Shown here: one piece after another, positions 12,131-24,994 of the stretch | Position numbering within the stretch: position 1 is the first letter of the stretch | Layout of the letters: every line of letters starts with the position of its first letter | DNA from: Siphlonurus alternatus | Lineage: Eukaryota > Arthropoda > Insecta > Ephemeroptera > Siphlonuridae | Length of the DNA stretch: 64,000 nucleotides | Direction of reading: 5' to 3' | Assembly: GCA_949825025.1 (NCBI GenBank) | Contig: OX463779.1 | Location: forward strand, 22,426,816 to 22,490,815 | The notes under the pieces: generated by a model | The model's database searches: none | What the model was told of the DNA's origin: nothing | The model's input: the letters and a program-made list of their open reading frames with translations, nothing else | Program-made: the position numbers and the translations under genes

Positions 12131-13895
12131 GAACAACTGGTTGTACAGACAACATGGTTCACGTCAGAACTGAAATTGATAAAATATTAAAAATAAGATT
12201 TCACTGAATAGAACTCTTTTTCAATCAATATTAATAATGTAATATAAATATATATAATATTAATGGTTATACCTTAGTGTTCCAGTCTTTTAGACCAAGA
12301 CTGCATGTCATGGTCATGGAAAAACTCGCTGATTACTTTATGAATATGTGCTTTGGTTAACCGTGTTACCTCGAGCTAAAGAGATTTAGTACTGTACATT
12401 GTACTCATTGTACGTGTGTATATCGATTGAGTCATGCTGTTTAATCTACTATCCATTTTATGTAATAAAAATTGCTGGACCGCGCCCGTCTAATTTCAAG
12501 GTGGTAAAAGTAATTACATGCAAGGTGTTGAAACCTTTCTTCTTTATTTTTATTTTTTACGCAATTACTGATATAAAAAAAAAGGAAAAAAAATCTATAG
12601 TTAAAAAATATCATGAATTTTGTGTTATTGGTTCTTTGCTCGAATCACTACTTAATTTGTTACTATAATTGTCACAAGACTGAAAACTAATAAAAATATG
12701 ATTTTTTTTTTGGGGGGGGTGCTTTTTTAAAGTAAATTATACATATATTCCAATAACTCCACATATTACATTTCCTTCTGGTAAAAAGTCTCTAGCAGTT
12801 TCGATCAGGTGATGGATCACCTTGGTTCTAGAGCTATAATTAATTAGCAAACTGCGCACATAAATCAGTACGGTACGGTAACGAGTTACATAGAAAAGGA
12901 AACTTGACAGTCTGTCTTCTACACACGCATGTGGAGTTACAAATTAAATGCATATTGAACATTCATGTCGGTCAAGTACTGTAGCTTTTACGTATATGAG
13001 AGAAGAATTTGTTCTGCAGAAGGGCTGCATAGTGTTTAGCAGAGCCAAAAGTTGGTCGAATGACGAGGATATTTAAAAATGAATAACCTATAATTGAAAT
13101 TTTTGTATTGAATGTGTAGATACACATTCCTGCATGTATACAGGACCTATATTGCCTTTATTTTATTTATTTTTTTAAATAATAAAAGTAGGTTTGTGAT
13201 ATTTTCGCCCATCGATAGATCAACACGTCTGTAGTCCCCTCCCCTGTCGTGCTAAATGCAAAACATAAACAGTCAACACCTCGTCGCGGCGTCGGCTGAC
13301 CGCGAGTTGACCCGGCGTCGAGCCCCGGGGGTGTGTCACTTTGAGGTCGGATCAATCAACGCCATCTGCGTCACTCCTGCAGGGTGGTACGTGCCAGCCG
13401 CTAGTCTCTGCAGGCTACGTGCCGTCCTGCGTCTCTCGCGCCTCAAACGTGACTTCACCAACAATTGTCACAAATCAACAATCAAAATAATTGACCTTGC
13501 AGACAATTAGCTGCGCTATTCTTCATGCGAACTATGATGATTGATTCAAGTTCAAATGCTCTCCTGTGAACTCTGGGCCCGCATTAAAAAAAAAGTCATC
13601 TTAAAATTTTGGGGCTTCGGCAATTCTCTAACTCTGCTCAAAATAAAGTAAATAAACAAAATTATATACAAGTTCCTACCCCTTGTCCCTTATTAAAAAG
13701 TTAATTCCATAATTATGTCCTTCTGAAAATCATTTTAAAACAATACATTTTTTATATAAAAAAAAAGAAATAAAACTTATGAAACAGTCAAGATGATTAT
13801 TATCAAATTATGCGTAAATTGAAATATATTTTAATATTAAATTGTATAATTGTTGTATTTTTAATTGTATCATGATGTGATTTGTTTTGTTACAG

Positions 13896-14083
13896 ACGCG
13901 TGCTTGCGTTGCCAGGCGGAGAACAAGCAGGACTCGATGCGGTACGGCCGTCAGGACTGCGTGGTGGTGTGGGGCGAGTGCAACCATTCGTTCCACTACT
14001 GCTGCATGTCGCTCTGGGTGAAGCAGAACAATCGCTGCCCTCTGTGCCAGCAGGAGTGGTCCATCCAACGCATGGGCAAGTGA
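13896..14083 (+). CDS. RNF7: RBX2 / RNF7 (ROC2, SAG), terminal exon only
   Basis: RBX2 is the RING subunit of cullin-RING ubiquitin ligases, mainly CRL5; it recruits the E2 and promotes cullin neddylation. The exon follows a good acceptor (TTTTGTTACAG) and encodes the C-terminal 62 residues. DACLRCQAENKQ starts exactly where the vertebrate second exon starts, followed by VVVWGECNHSFH, CCMSLWVKQNNRCPLCQQ and MGK-stop, so the later zinc ligands of the RING-H2 domain are all present. Seven extra residues (DSMRYGR) sit in the loop before the DC-VVV segment. The preceding exon, which should encode the cullin-binding strand and the first CxxC pair, was not found upstream. The gene is either split by a long intron or this is an orphan exon. 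A polyadenylation signal follows. Confidence 0.88.
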
Positions 14084-14237
14084 GAGACCCTCACCATGAC
14101 GCCGAGCAAGTCACATCAAACCTTCATAGCAGAATTTCAATTGAAGACGTAGACTCACAAAGTGTGTTATATATTTTTTGGAGATACATTTGTTAACCTC
14201 TTGAAATGAAATTCTGATTATAATTACAATGTTCTGC

Positions 14238-14243
14238 AATAAA
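14238..14243 (+). terminator. Polyadenylation signal of RBX2
   Basis: AATAAA lies 155 bases after the stop codon, within GCAATAAACAT. Confidence 0.6.
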
Positions 14244-17200
14244 CATCTCCCTACTCTGCCTACCGTCCGTACCTGTGCATCCAGACAGGGCAACGCCCAC
14301 TACTACTGCTCGTGTGACGACATCAAAATTAGGACTCGTGCAGAGACTTGCTCGTGATTTCGAATGAACTGATTTTTTTTTTTACATATTATATAATGTA
14401 ATACATTGTCTATAATTTTCTTGAGTTAATACAAAATTATTTCCATTTTTCTAATTATAATCAGTAATAATATTACTATATTTAAATATAAAGTGAATGT
14501 TATTAAGGTCTGTTCACATGATTTATAATTTTGTTATTAATGAAAATATATATTATGTATGTGAACTTGCCTTTTTAACATATTAAATAAATACTTATGT
14601 AATTTTTGTATGAGCTCTTAATTCAATGGTTAATTTTATCATATATTTTTTGTTTAAGACATCAATAGCGTTCCTCCTCCACGTTCCACACTTGATTGAG
14701 TGGTCCGAACTCCAACATTCACATCCTGGAGATTTGAGTAGTGTTTAAATTACTCACTCGCTTGTTATTTTGTCTCTCCATTGCTGCTCAAAATGCTTTC
14801 TAGGTAACTAAAAAAAAATATTGTGATGTTCATTATGTGGCAGCAACAATTTTGTATGTACGCCTGTGATGAGTTCTTATTCTTGATTATTTGTATAAAA
14901 TTCAGAATAATGATAATAAACATCTCGTTCGTAAAAAAAATAATTCAATTAAATTTAAAATACCATTTTTGCTTCTTTTATGTATATACAGTATCAAACC
15001 TGTTACGTTATTGCAATTTTTTTATAGCAACAATTTATTTATTCAATAAAAAATTTATTGTATATTATAAAATATATAAAACGTCCATAAAAATATATAT
15101 TTTAATTTAATATACACTCATTACGTTATAAGTATAATAATCTAATTTTTTTTAAAAAATGGTTTAAACTCTGCAAAGCAAGAGGAAAAGAGGAACTTAT
15201 AAATTTAATTTTTTTTGTGATAGTTAAAATGTTATCAACAAGCTCCATGCAAGCAGTCGTGTCTAATTAAGCGTACTCTTGCATATATAACTGCTTGAAG
15301 TTGTAAAGAAAACAACAGAAGGTAGAGCAGTAGTGTTTGTTTATGAGCTGCATTATCTGACGAGATTAGAGCAGTCACACGATCCGGTCAGTTCTGCCTT
15401 GCATGTTTTTCACCTCGTTATCTTCTTATCTCTTAACAAGGAAAATAATTTGTAACTCCTCAGGTCATTTCTTGATTTCACGTAGTGTTAGAAATTAAAT
15501 ATGTGTCATTTAAAAACAATTTTTCAACATTACACTCTTATAACTTAATGTAAGCAGATTTTTTTTTTAACAAATTAAACCACCCTATATACCTAATGCG
15601 TATTTTTGTGAAACAAGTTATCGTTTTACTCTACAATATAATAGCACACGACGTAGTTAATGCCATCTACGCAGAATTAAATTTATCAATATTGACGACA
15701 ATCCTTTAAGTCGGCTGATATATTTTTACATAATATCTCCACGAGTATATATTTATATATTATAGCAATAAAAATTTTGATCTTTGTTTTTCTTACATAA
15801 ATTAATACTATATAGTGTAAGTACAAAGAGAGGGCGAGAAATGCATAATAAATATAGAGATAAGAACTGCAGCAGCCGATTATAAGGACGTAAATATCCG
15901 GCTACTGATCCTTGATCTCTTCGGCGAGGACGGGGTGATTCCTGCTAGCAACAACGCGGCGTGTCGCGGGGGCGACGTGGCACAGCACGCGGTGGCCTCA
16001 TGCATGGAGAACAAGGGTCATCATCACAAGACGAATAGGCGCCGCTTTGAGTCCCTCGTGTCGTCAACGTCACACGCTGTGTGCTGGAACAGAATTATAA
16101 TTGTATTTCTCGCAGAAGCAATGCGCTCGTTCTAGTTTACAAGGTATAAAAATGCAAACAGACTGCCATGCTGGTGAAATGATGCATAATCCCACATACA
16201 AGCAAAAGAGTAAAAGTTTGAACACATTATTTTAAATGTCCTATATATGTTAAATGTAGATCCACCAACATAGTTGCCGTTGTAACTCTTACAATTAGAT
16301 CGGATTTCATGGCACATGTCAGGGTAAAAAATATTGTATTTATAAAATTATGAATTTCATTGATATTCATGCTTATTGATTAACTGGTAACATCATCATT
16401 TGTAGCAAGTATATATATTATGTCTAGGAACCATAAGGAAAAATCATTAGCAGGTGATTATAATAATTAGTATATTTTCTTTTTCTTCATTTTCATAGAA
16501 AGTGTTTATAAATGGTAAATTACATTTCATAAATATTTAGGTTATGAGATTTAATTAAAACTGCTTGATGAGCTTCGTAGTTCTATATACAAAACGAAGA
16601 TGAAATTTTCAGATGATAATAAAAGTATTAATAAAAGTATTCTCTCTGGATATTCTCTCTGGATAAAATGATTTAAAATCACGTGAATTTTATGAAAGTA
16701 GGAGTCCGCTTACATTAACAGCTTACAACGTATATAAAATACAAATTTATGTCATTCAAATCTCCGCGTAATATCATCGTTTTTTTACGGACACAAATTC
16801 TTGAGGGTTGTGTTTTTGATCACTTCACAGTGTTCACAATTAATTCAATTTGCCACCTTGATGTAAAGAAAAAAAATAATGACACACAGCTACTAAAAGT
16901 TTGGCAGGTATCACGTATACAATTTTTTGTATCCTAAAGATAAGCCAAGCTGAAAAACAACGCTATTCGCCTCAGGCGGATAAGAGCAGTTTGTTTTTAA
17001 CAAAATACATTAATTACTATTTTCCTCATTGGAATTCTAAGGACGAGCTTATCTTACATAAATATTATACTACAGTACAGGTTTGTTTTTTGTGCGTGAA
17101 GCACAAAGATAAAATGCATGAGATCAAGGCTGACAAAAAACTTCTATATATAATAATATGCTTGCATGAATTGATTCATTATGTATTTAATTATATTCAG

Positions 17201-18785
17201 TTAATGTCGTTACATTAGTTTAATTATTAATACGATGTATAGAAACCTCCTGGTATATACTTTAAAGAGTTTTAATATATTTTATTACTATTCATAGGTA
17301 TGGGGTATAATAGCTATAAATATAGCATTTTTTTATGCATATATTTACTTAAGAAATTAATCGAACACCATGCAACCAATTTGATTGACATTTAAACATT
17401 TTATCTTTGAAATTGAATAGATATGAAGCAAAAACTTGACAACTGGTTTATCCAAATGACAGCAAGTACAGAATTTTATGTCTTGCTAAAATTAGCTACG
17501 AATGGTACACTATTGCTATCAGTAGTAATGCAGCGAGGTCGACCGGCTTTTGTGACGTCAACGTTATGGCCCACACGCACATGCTTGCGCTTATCACTTG
17601 TTTGTCTCTAGTAGCACGATTGACCTCACGGCACGGGGGGCCTCACCTCTGACCCCTCCGTCGTATTGCCCAGGTAGGTGCTCGCACCGATAACACCTGC
17701 AGAAGACAATCAAGAAAGCTAGAAGAGAATGCGAGTGATTTAAAAAGCCTTTTTACCTTTGAATACTTGTGAATTAAGAGTAGAAAAACGCTTCTTATCT
17801 GCATGGTTCTTTTTCTTCAATTTTAAAGAATTAAAGAACTTTAATGAGTCAATTATATCATTTTCCTTGTTGTTTTTAAGCCTCTACATTCTTAAAATTG
17901 GCCTGAAAAACACTGTGACATCACAGTAATATAAAATTTTAACACAGGCATCAGGAAAAAGCATGGAGAATTACATAACATCGTTTTTCCCCTCGATTTT
18001 GAGGGTGTTAGGGGCTCCAAAAATATTTTAAAATATTTTTCGATAGTATATAATATATAATTCAAGGTCATCTGAACTGATATCATGACAGTAAAAAAAA
18101 TCTTTCATGTAGTTTGTCCATCGGATCGCTACTTTATGCTTTTGTCAGCTGTGTGAATCGCTTAAACTACAATACTCTTGGGCTGGGGTCAGTTGGAAAA
18201 ATTAAATTTAAAAATTTCCATACAATTTAAAAATTACTCACTTTAAGTTGTATTTATTATTACAAAGCTTTGGCAGCTTTGGTATAACCGTATTGCGAAA
18301 TTTGAATGTAATTAGTGAGAAAATTGATATCAGTTATCAGCAATTAAAAAAAAAAAAAAAGCTGACCTCACTGTGAATGTATACATGTATAAAATGTGAA
18401 CCGGACATTTTTACAAGAGTGACATAATGTTTCAAATTTAATTCACATTATATTTATTTTGATGGTTTGATTTCCTCATACATGTATATCATTATATTTT
18501 TATTATCTTTGTTCAAGCACTTATTATCGTATAACATGCACCGTTCGCATTATAATTGCCAGTATGAGCACCGATTGTAAAAGGATTCTCAGAAGTTTAA
18601 TAAAATTGTTGCATGCAGATGGTGACAGATATATTAACGCACTTAAATTTCATGAAGAGGTGTTAGATCAAAACATTGGCATATTTATGACATTTTGAGA
18701 AATTGTTATTTATAGTATTTCATGAGTTTTGAATAATAATACAAAGTTACATGACATACAATTTTTAATTTAATGCCTCCGACGC
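14244..18785. other. Intergenic, no gene recognised
   Basis: AT-rich sequence with two GC-richer islands at about 15895-16100 and 17525-17705. The second holds TGACGTCA at 17553-17560. Short ORFs occur but none is bounded by convincing splice signals or resembles a known family. Confidence 0.45.
17553..17560. promoter_or_regulatory. Perfect CRE palindrome in a GC-rich island
   Basis: TGACGTCA within TTGTGACGTCAACG. The surrounding 180 bases are much richer in G and C than the flanks. No transcript could be assigned. Confidence 0.3.
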
Positions 18786-19107
18786 AATGGACAATTTGCA
18801 TGACATTTTTTTATTGCAGAAATGGAGAGAGGGTACCAAATTAGCCTACTCTGAAATTTTTTCAGATTTTTTTGAGAGCGTGAAATATTTTTAAAAAATT
18901 ATTGAAAGTCATTTTTATGACGTCACGGGCGTTTAGCGCCTATCCTTTTCTTAAGGACAGACTCCTCGTGACGTCATTTAATCGACTTTCAATAATTTTT
19001 TAAAAATAGTTCCCGGTCTCTAACAAATCTGAAAAAATTCAGAGTAGCATAACTTTGCACCCTCTATCCATTTCTGCGGTAAAAAAATGTCATGCAAATT
19101 GTCCATT
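18786..19107. repeat. Fold-back MITE, family B, copy 2 (carries two CREs)
   Basis: The ends are inverted: AATGGACAATTTGCATGACA on the left and its reverse complement, near-perfectly, on the right. Internal blocks match the element at 1554-1892: AGAAATGGA, CTGAAATTTTTTCAG, AATAATTTTTTAAAA. Each arm contains a perfect TGACGTCA, at 18918-18925 and 18969-18976. Confidence 0.8.
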
Positions 19108-19549
19108 CTAAATTTATCGGCATGAAGTTTCAGGAGGAACTCCCAATTTTTCAGTATAAAAAGTATGTAATTAATAAAATAACAATTTCCTCAATTATTA
19201 TTAAGTGTCAACAAGATTATCACGGTGAAACAGAAGATTCAATTAATTAATTTACTATAAATAAGGTTAAAATAAACTATTTAACTATAATATGCTACTA
19301 ACCTTTTTAATGTATAAAAATTAAAAATATATATTTTATATGAGAAATATAATGAAGAAATTCTTCTAAAAATAAGTATTAATTAAGTAATAATATCTAA
19401 TGGAGGAGGCCGGGATATTAAGTGAGTTTTGGAGTTAAGTTTCTCTTTATTTTAAGAATTGTGTACAAATCAAAATACATAATACTAAACCTATATACAT
19501 TGAATAAATTTATTACACGGCGCTATAAAATTTTGCATTCAATTATTCC

Positions 19550-19866
19550 TTAAGCCGGTATTACACGATACAATTTTTCTAATTATTTTATACAATTTTA
19601 CCTCGAGAGAAAATTTCATCTCCATACAAACAAATGGAATTGAAGTTTTCTTGAAAGGAAAAATTGTATACAATAATTAGAACAATTGTATCGTGTAAAG
19701 CCGGTATTACACGATACAATTTTTCTAATTATTGTATACAATTTTTCCTTACAAAAAAACTTAATCTCCATTTGTTTGTATGGAGATGAAATTTTCTTGC
19801 AAGGAAAAATTTTATACAATAAGTAGAAAAATTGTATCGTGTAATATAGGCTTAATACCGGCTTTA
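19550..19866. repeat. Two adjacent copies of a palindromic MITE
   Basis: The unit starts TAAGCCGGTATTACACGATA and has inverted ends. One copy runs from about 19551 to 19698 and a second from about 19699 to 19866, sharing the motif ATTACACGATACAATTTTTC. Each half folds on itself around a TCTCCATACAAACAAATGGA-like centre. Confidence 0.75.
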
Positions 19867-21035
19867 GGTATAAACGGATGATTCCCCTACCCTTTCCTTT
19901 CTCCATCTTAGGGAACTTATTTCGGACTGTAAATACCGTAGGTTATATCCCACTCCATCCTTCTCCCGCGGTCCATGTGAGTGTCCGTACTGGTGAGTAC
20001 GTGACGAGGAAACCGTCGCTCATTGTGGGAACGCCCGGACGAAGCTCGCCAAGCGCTCTCCTGTGGTCCCTCAATCAGAGCGGTTATTACGTGAGACGCG
20101 GCGTGATTGAGAGAGAGGCCAGACAAGCTCCTCAAAGGTCAACCGCGGGTCATCCCTCACTCGTCACCAACATAAATATATTATATATGGCATTAAGCGC
20201 TTTGCATCCAGACTTTCTCATCATCATAAACCTAAACTAAATTTTTATTAGACATGTCACAAGGAAACGTCTGTCTGCAATTTAAAACACTATACAAGCA
20301 TGTTCGTAACATTGTTTATGGGTTATAATGTGCACTTCAGAAGTGTTTTGATGTTTTTTTTTACTTGTTGTTTTTAACTTTTTTCCAGGTTTATTTATTT
20401 TTCATTATATTTTACCACCAGGGACAGTTTTTCTCTTTATAGAACATAAGGAACATAATAAATAGCGAACCTATATAATATATAAATCCAAGTTTAAATT
20501 ACGTATGCATGTGGAACAACTGCATACATGCTGATAGTGAAAGAACACCAACAGGAAACTTCATACTTCCTATCAAGTCTATGATCTTTGACATTTTTGA
20601 CAATCTATTTTATGTAATTGTAATGTACTGTTCACTGTATGTAAGAGAAATGCTAACATTACACGATTGCCTTGTCCTTGTCAGGGTTGCTGTAAATTTC
20701 CTGTTCACGTGTGTCCATGTGTCCGGTGTTCGGTTCTCCAGTGACGTCAGCAGCCACTTGACTCGCGGCCAGAGATTTGTATTCGCTGATTAACTTCAAT
20801 TGCTGAACAAGACGAGCCTCCGACCATGTTCCGTACATATATTATGTACGACGTAGTAATGCTATCAAAATTAATCAATTCGTCCTTCGTGTCACATTAA
20901 ATTGGAAATGTCATTGTACCCTCTTCAACTTTTTTTTAGCCAACCTGACATTGACTTTGTTCAAGGAAAGAGGAAAGGTTATAAAAATATATATAGTTAA
21001 TATTTTTTAGTTTGAAATAATTTCTACAGAGAGCG
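19867..21035. other. Intergenic region upstream of DAW1, with GC-rich islands
   Basis: Islands at about 19880-20165 and 20690-20800 stand out from AT-rich DNA. The second contains TCACGTGTGTCC and TGACGTCA (20742-20749) and lies about 370 bases before the DAW1 start codon, so it may be a DAW1 enhancer. A short ORF crosses the first island but shows nothing recognisable. Confidence 0.4.
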
Positions 21036-21041
21036 CTCGCG

Positions 21042-21066
21042 TATAAATAGCGGTTACCATGGTTAC
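21042..21066 (+). promoter_or_regulatory. DAW1 core promoter: TATA box and RFX X-box-like site
   Basis: TATAAATAG at 21042-21050 is followed at 21053-21066 by GTTACCATGGTTAC, an inverted-repeat X-box-like sequence 54 bases before the DAW1 ATG. It matches the worm X-box consensus RYYNYYATRRNRAC at all but one position. RFX factors drive cilium genes through such sites, and DAW1 is a cilium-motility gene. Confidence 0.6.
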
Positions 21067-21119
21067 GTGTACAAACTGATGAGTATAATCATCTTTTATA
21101 TTTTAATTACTCATTAAAT

Positions 21120-24100
21120 ATGCGTCTTAAGAAGATATTGTTACGGTATTATCCACCAGGTACGTTTTTATAATTGCTCGTATATAGCAGAGAGGGCGTG
21201 TAATGATTTGTCATTATTTGTATGCAGGAATTGCGCTGCAGTTTGTGCAGGGGGGCGAGAACCGCACCAAAATGATCGACCTTCTGGACTTGGACCACAC
21301 GTAAGCACTCTTTTATGTTTACAAGCAAATTAAACAAACGTAGATTATATCATTATATGAATAGACTTGAAGGGGATTAAGAATTAAATTTTTAATTGAT
21401 TCTCTGCTAAACAAAAATAAAAAGTTATATTTCCATTTACTATTCAAGTTTTTTTTTAAATAATTTATGCGATAGTTATGTTGTCTTATTTATGTGTATC
21501 TATTGGTTTCGTTTTCATAACCAACAAGCCAACAAATATGCGAGTTTCTCCGGATTTGTTTCTCCATGTTATACAGCGTGTCAACGCCATTTTCCCCAGA
21601 TCTAACTGAGAGTCAGGCAACCCGCGGAACATAACTGCAGAACAAGTTGCGTATATGTCAGGCGTTTTATAATCTGTATTATTATAATAATAATTTGAAT
21701 TTAAATATTGTGCTACATTTTGGAGTGCGGTTCCAACTATTACTTTTTTATGAAAATATATTAATAAACTTAAATCACTTCCACTTAAAAAATTGAAGAG
21801 AAAAAGAGGAGTGCACAATTCAGAAATTCAAGATAAATGTTTAAAACTCGTCGGGATATATTATTTTTATAATATTATTATTACTATAAAATAGTTAATT
21901 AATCATTTAAGTCTTCGACTGAAAATGCAAAGAAAAAAATGCAATATTTATACTGTATATATAGAGTCTAACTTGTAATTTTAAAATATTTCTTTGCAAT
22001 ATTACATTTAACTACATACGGCAAGAGCAAATACGCCTCGTTTCAGATATAAGCGATATCGACTGACTTTGCAAATGCCTTATGATCCTAGTGACGCCCT
22101 TTTTTCTCCAGGACGGATCTGGAGGAGCTCAGTGCTCAGTTGTCTGGTGCTGAGGAGCTGCTGGCGGCCGGAGCGGAGGAACAACTGCGAGAGTCGTTGA
22201 CCCGCCTGCAGCGACGCGTGGTGGCGGACCAACGACCGTGCACCTTCCAGCGTGTCCACACTCTGCGAGGTCACCTGCTGCCACTGACCAACGTGGCCGT
22301 GGAGCGCCGAGGAGTGATGTGAGTACAACTAGCTGGTTACGACGACTTGACACTCACACACGTGTTTGCACAGGTGCGTCACAGGCAGCTACGATCGTAC
22401 GTGTCGTCTGTGGAGCCTCGAAACTGGAGCAGAGTTGCACGTGCTTGAGGGGCATCGTAATGTCGTCTTTGCAGTCGCATTAAACCCTAAGGGGTGAGAT
22501 TCTAAAATTTGTGTTGTATATACATTCAATAAAGTTGTTACAGTTGAGTATTTCTTATTATATTTCGTGAGTTACGATAATTTAGTATTTTGATTAAAAA
22601 AAAAAATTAATATGTAGCAAAATCAATATTCGACTTTTCAATTGAACTAACGTTTAAAGTTTAAAGTGAAGCAATTAAGTTATTTTAAATACATTCATGT
22701 ATACTATTGTATACGTTATTGGTATTCATTGCAGTATACGAGAACAGCATCAATAACAGAAACTTGGAAAGAAAAAGTTAACAAATTTTATGTCGTGTAC
22801 AGAGACCGTGTTCTGACGGGCTCTTTTGACCGCACGGCTCGGGTGTGGCACGCCGTGACTGGCGAGCCGCTCCTCGAGGTGACGGGACACTCGGGCGAGG
22901 TGGTGTGCGTCGCCTTCAGCCCCGGGGTGGCTGACACGCTCGCTACCGCCAGCACTGACCTCACGGCACGACTTGTCAGTGCGCACACTGGTGAGACAAA
23001 ACTGGGACGACGTTGTTTTATAATTATTATAATTTTATGCTACGTGGAGCTAATTTAAGAGGTCACCTTTTAGCTTAGGTTTTTTTTTGTAAGTTGATCT
23101 TTTAAAGAATTTACAATACCAGAATATAATTACAACTTTCAAATGTGGATTTTTATTGCTGCATAACAACATATTGAGCACATAATATAATTAAATATGT
23201 ATTATATAATATACTGTATAATACCCTCCACCCCCATCTTCTCGATCGTTAGGACAAGAGTTGAGAGTGCTGCGCGGTCATGAAGGGCCTTTGGTGGCCC
23301 TTTTCTACTCTGCGGATGGCCACTCTCTGGTCTCGGGCTCTCTGGACGGACGTCTGTGCGTGTGGGACATTCGAGACGGTGCAGCGCCCGCTTGCACGCT
23401 TGAGGGCCACGCGGCCGCCGTGAGTGCGTGTGCAGGGGAGCTGAGCGGGCGACTCATAATCAGCGCCTCTCTCGATGGCACTGCGAGGCTCTGGGACCTG
23501 AGGCAGCCGGCCACACCCCTCGTTGTGCTGTCTGAGCATCAGGCAGAGGTGACAATATCTTTAATTATGATAAATTATGATAAGACTTAAGAATAAAAAT
23601 CGAATACTACAATTTACAATCTTTGTAATGTATTTTAAGACCTCGTTGCATTAAATTTATTCATGACGAATGCATGAATGATGAATACATGCCATAAATA
23701 GTGAAAATACATATTTATATAATTCAAAAAGCTAAGAATCTTGAACTTTTCCACTAAAAAAATAATAATACAATTAATAATTAATAATTTATATTTAATG
23801 AGCACCTAATTTACATAACAGTTGCTTAATTCTCATTATATGAAGAAATTTTATTTATATAAAATTTTATTTTTATTTTGTTGTATTTATTTAATAAATT
23901 TGTATGCTTAATCTGTAGTGAAATGATAAATATTATCAAAAATAATTAGCGACTGAGGTTACTCGAGAGATTACTCAATAAAAGCTCGTGTGTCGTGCTT
24001 TCAGGTGCTGGACGTGGCGTTCGACAGTGCGGGGCGGCGCGTTGTGACTGCCAGTGCGGACGGCACTGCCCGAGTGTGGGACGTGCGAGCGGCAAGCCCC

Positions 24101-24994
24101 ACCAGCCTGCGTGTGCTGAGGGGACATGACGGCGAGGTCTGCAAGGTATATAAGCACTACCACTTCTAATAGGATGACTTAAATCGTTAGTTGCTCTAAC
24201 TATATCAGGCACTCGATTGAAGTTTGATGCTGTGCATGCAGTAATTATATAAGTTCCGCAAAAAAATCTTCTTGAAATACACCGCATAATATATATAATA
24301 TTAATTATAGTTCATCGCTTCTGAAAAGTTCCATTTGCAGTTTTGTTAATTAATCACCATGCCCTGTGAGTATATCACAATTAACACAATTGTGAATAAT
24401 AAGGCTGCAAAATGGCTTTTTCAGAAGCAAGGAGTCTCACGTTCATACACACGTTGCATGATATCTTGATGATTCAGAGATAATATCAGTGTTATTGGAT
24501 GGATTTTATCTCAAAACACAATGTCATGTTAGTAAATTTTATTACATTTTAAAAAACTTATAATTACTCAAGCTTGCATTACTTCATTACAGCCATCTTA
24601 GAGTTTAATTGAGCATTATTCAATTCAATTTGAAGGGTGATTAAGACTCATATAAATATATCGAGTTATAAAAAAATGAAGCTATATCGAAGAGAACGAA
24701 AGAAAAAAGTTGTTCCTGCTAAATGTACCCTTTAATTCTTGTATTCTTACATATTATATCCATTTATGGTCCCTATGTTAGGCAAGCTTCAGCCCGGGTG
24801 GTTGGCTGCTTCTGACTGCGGGCCAGGACGGCACGGCACGCGTGTGGTCCGAGGACGAGCCTTCCTGCACGCTGTCCGGGCACTCGGACGAGGTGTTCTC
24901 CGCCTTCTTCACACCCACCGGCGTGCTCACCGCCTCCAAGGACAACACGTGCAGAGTGTGGACCGCGCAGCTCGACACCGATGACGAGACCTGA
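21120..24994 (+). CDS. DAW1: DAW1 (WDR69), dynein assembly factor with WD repeats
   Basis: DAW1 helps deliver outer dynein arms into motile cilia and flagella. Eight exons: 21120-21159, 21228-21300, 22112-22318, 22374-22493, 22803-22990, 23253-23548, 24005-24145, 24782-24994. All introns are GT-AG and the phases agree, giving 425 residues against about 415 in human. The N-terminus ([14 protein letters not shown] then IDLLDLD) matches the family's conserved start. Residues about 40-85 are a charged helix-like linker. Eight WD40 units fill residues about 88-418, with signatures such as [41 protein letters not shown] and KDNTCRVW. The third unit has lost its terminal WD (TARLVS). The last residues are an acidic DTDDET tail. 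The start is fixed by exon 1 homology. The gene appears intact. A possible weak signal ATTAAA lies at 25081. Confidence 0.95.

Larger units (their letters stand above)
7561..13895. other. Gene-poor region with GC-rich islands
   Basis: AT-rich DNA is punctuated by GC-richer islands at about 7990-8215, 9215-9370, 10770-11015, 11470-11760 and 13205-13465. None has a recognisable protein, and all ORFs over them are short and unsupported. The islands carry motifs such as GTCACGTGAC (8151-8160), TGACGTCA (11692-11699) and ACGTGCATG repeats (about 10830-10870), which suits enhancers or promoters. The missing 5' exon of RBX2 was sought here on the plus strand and not found. Confidence 0.45.

Noticed and set aside
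11970..12173. ORF with repeated YLFI residues
   Set aside because: It is the (TTTA)n microsatellite translated.
13256..13510. Candidate first exon of RBX2 (contains NAIC, similar to CAIC)
   Set aside because: The needed cysteines, the WDVE segment and a donor in the right phase are absent; the resemblance is four residues.
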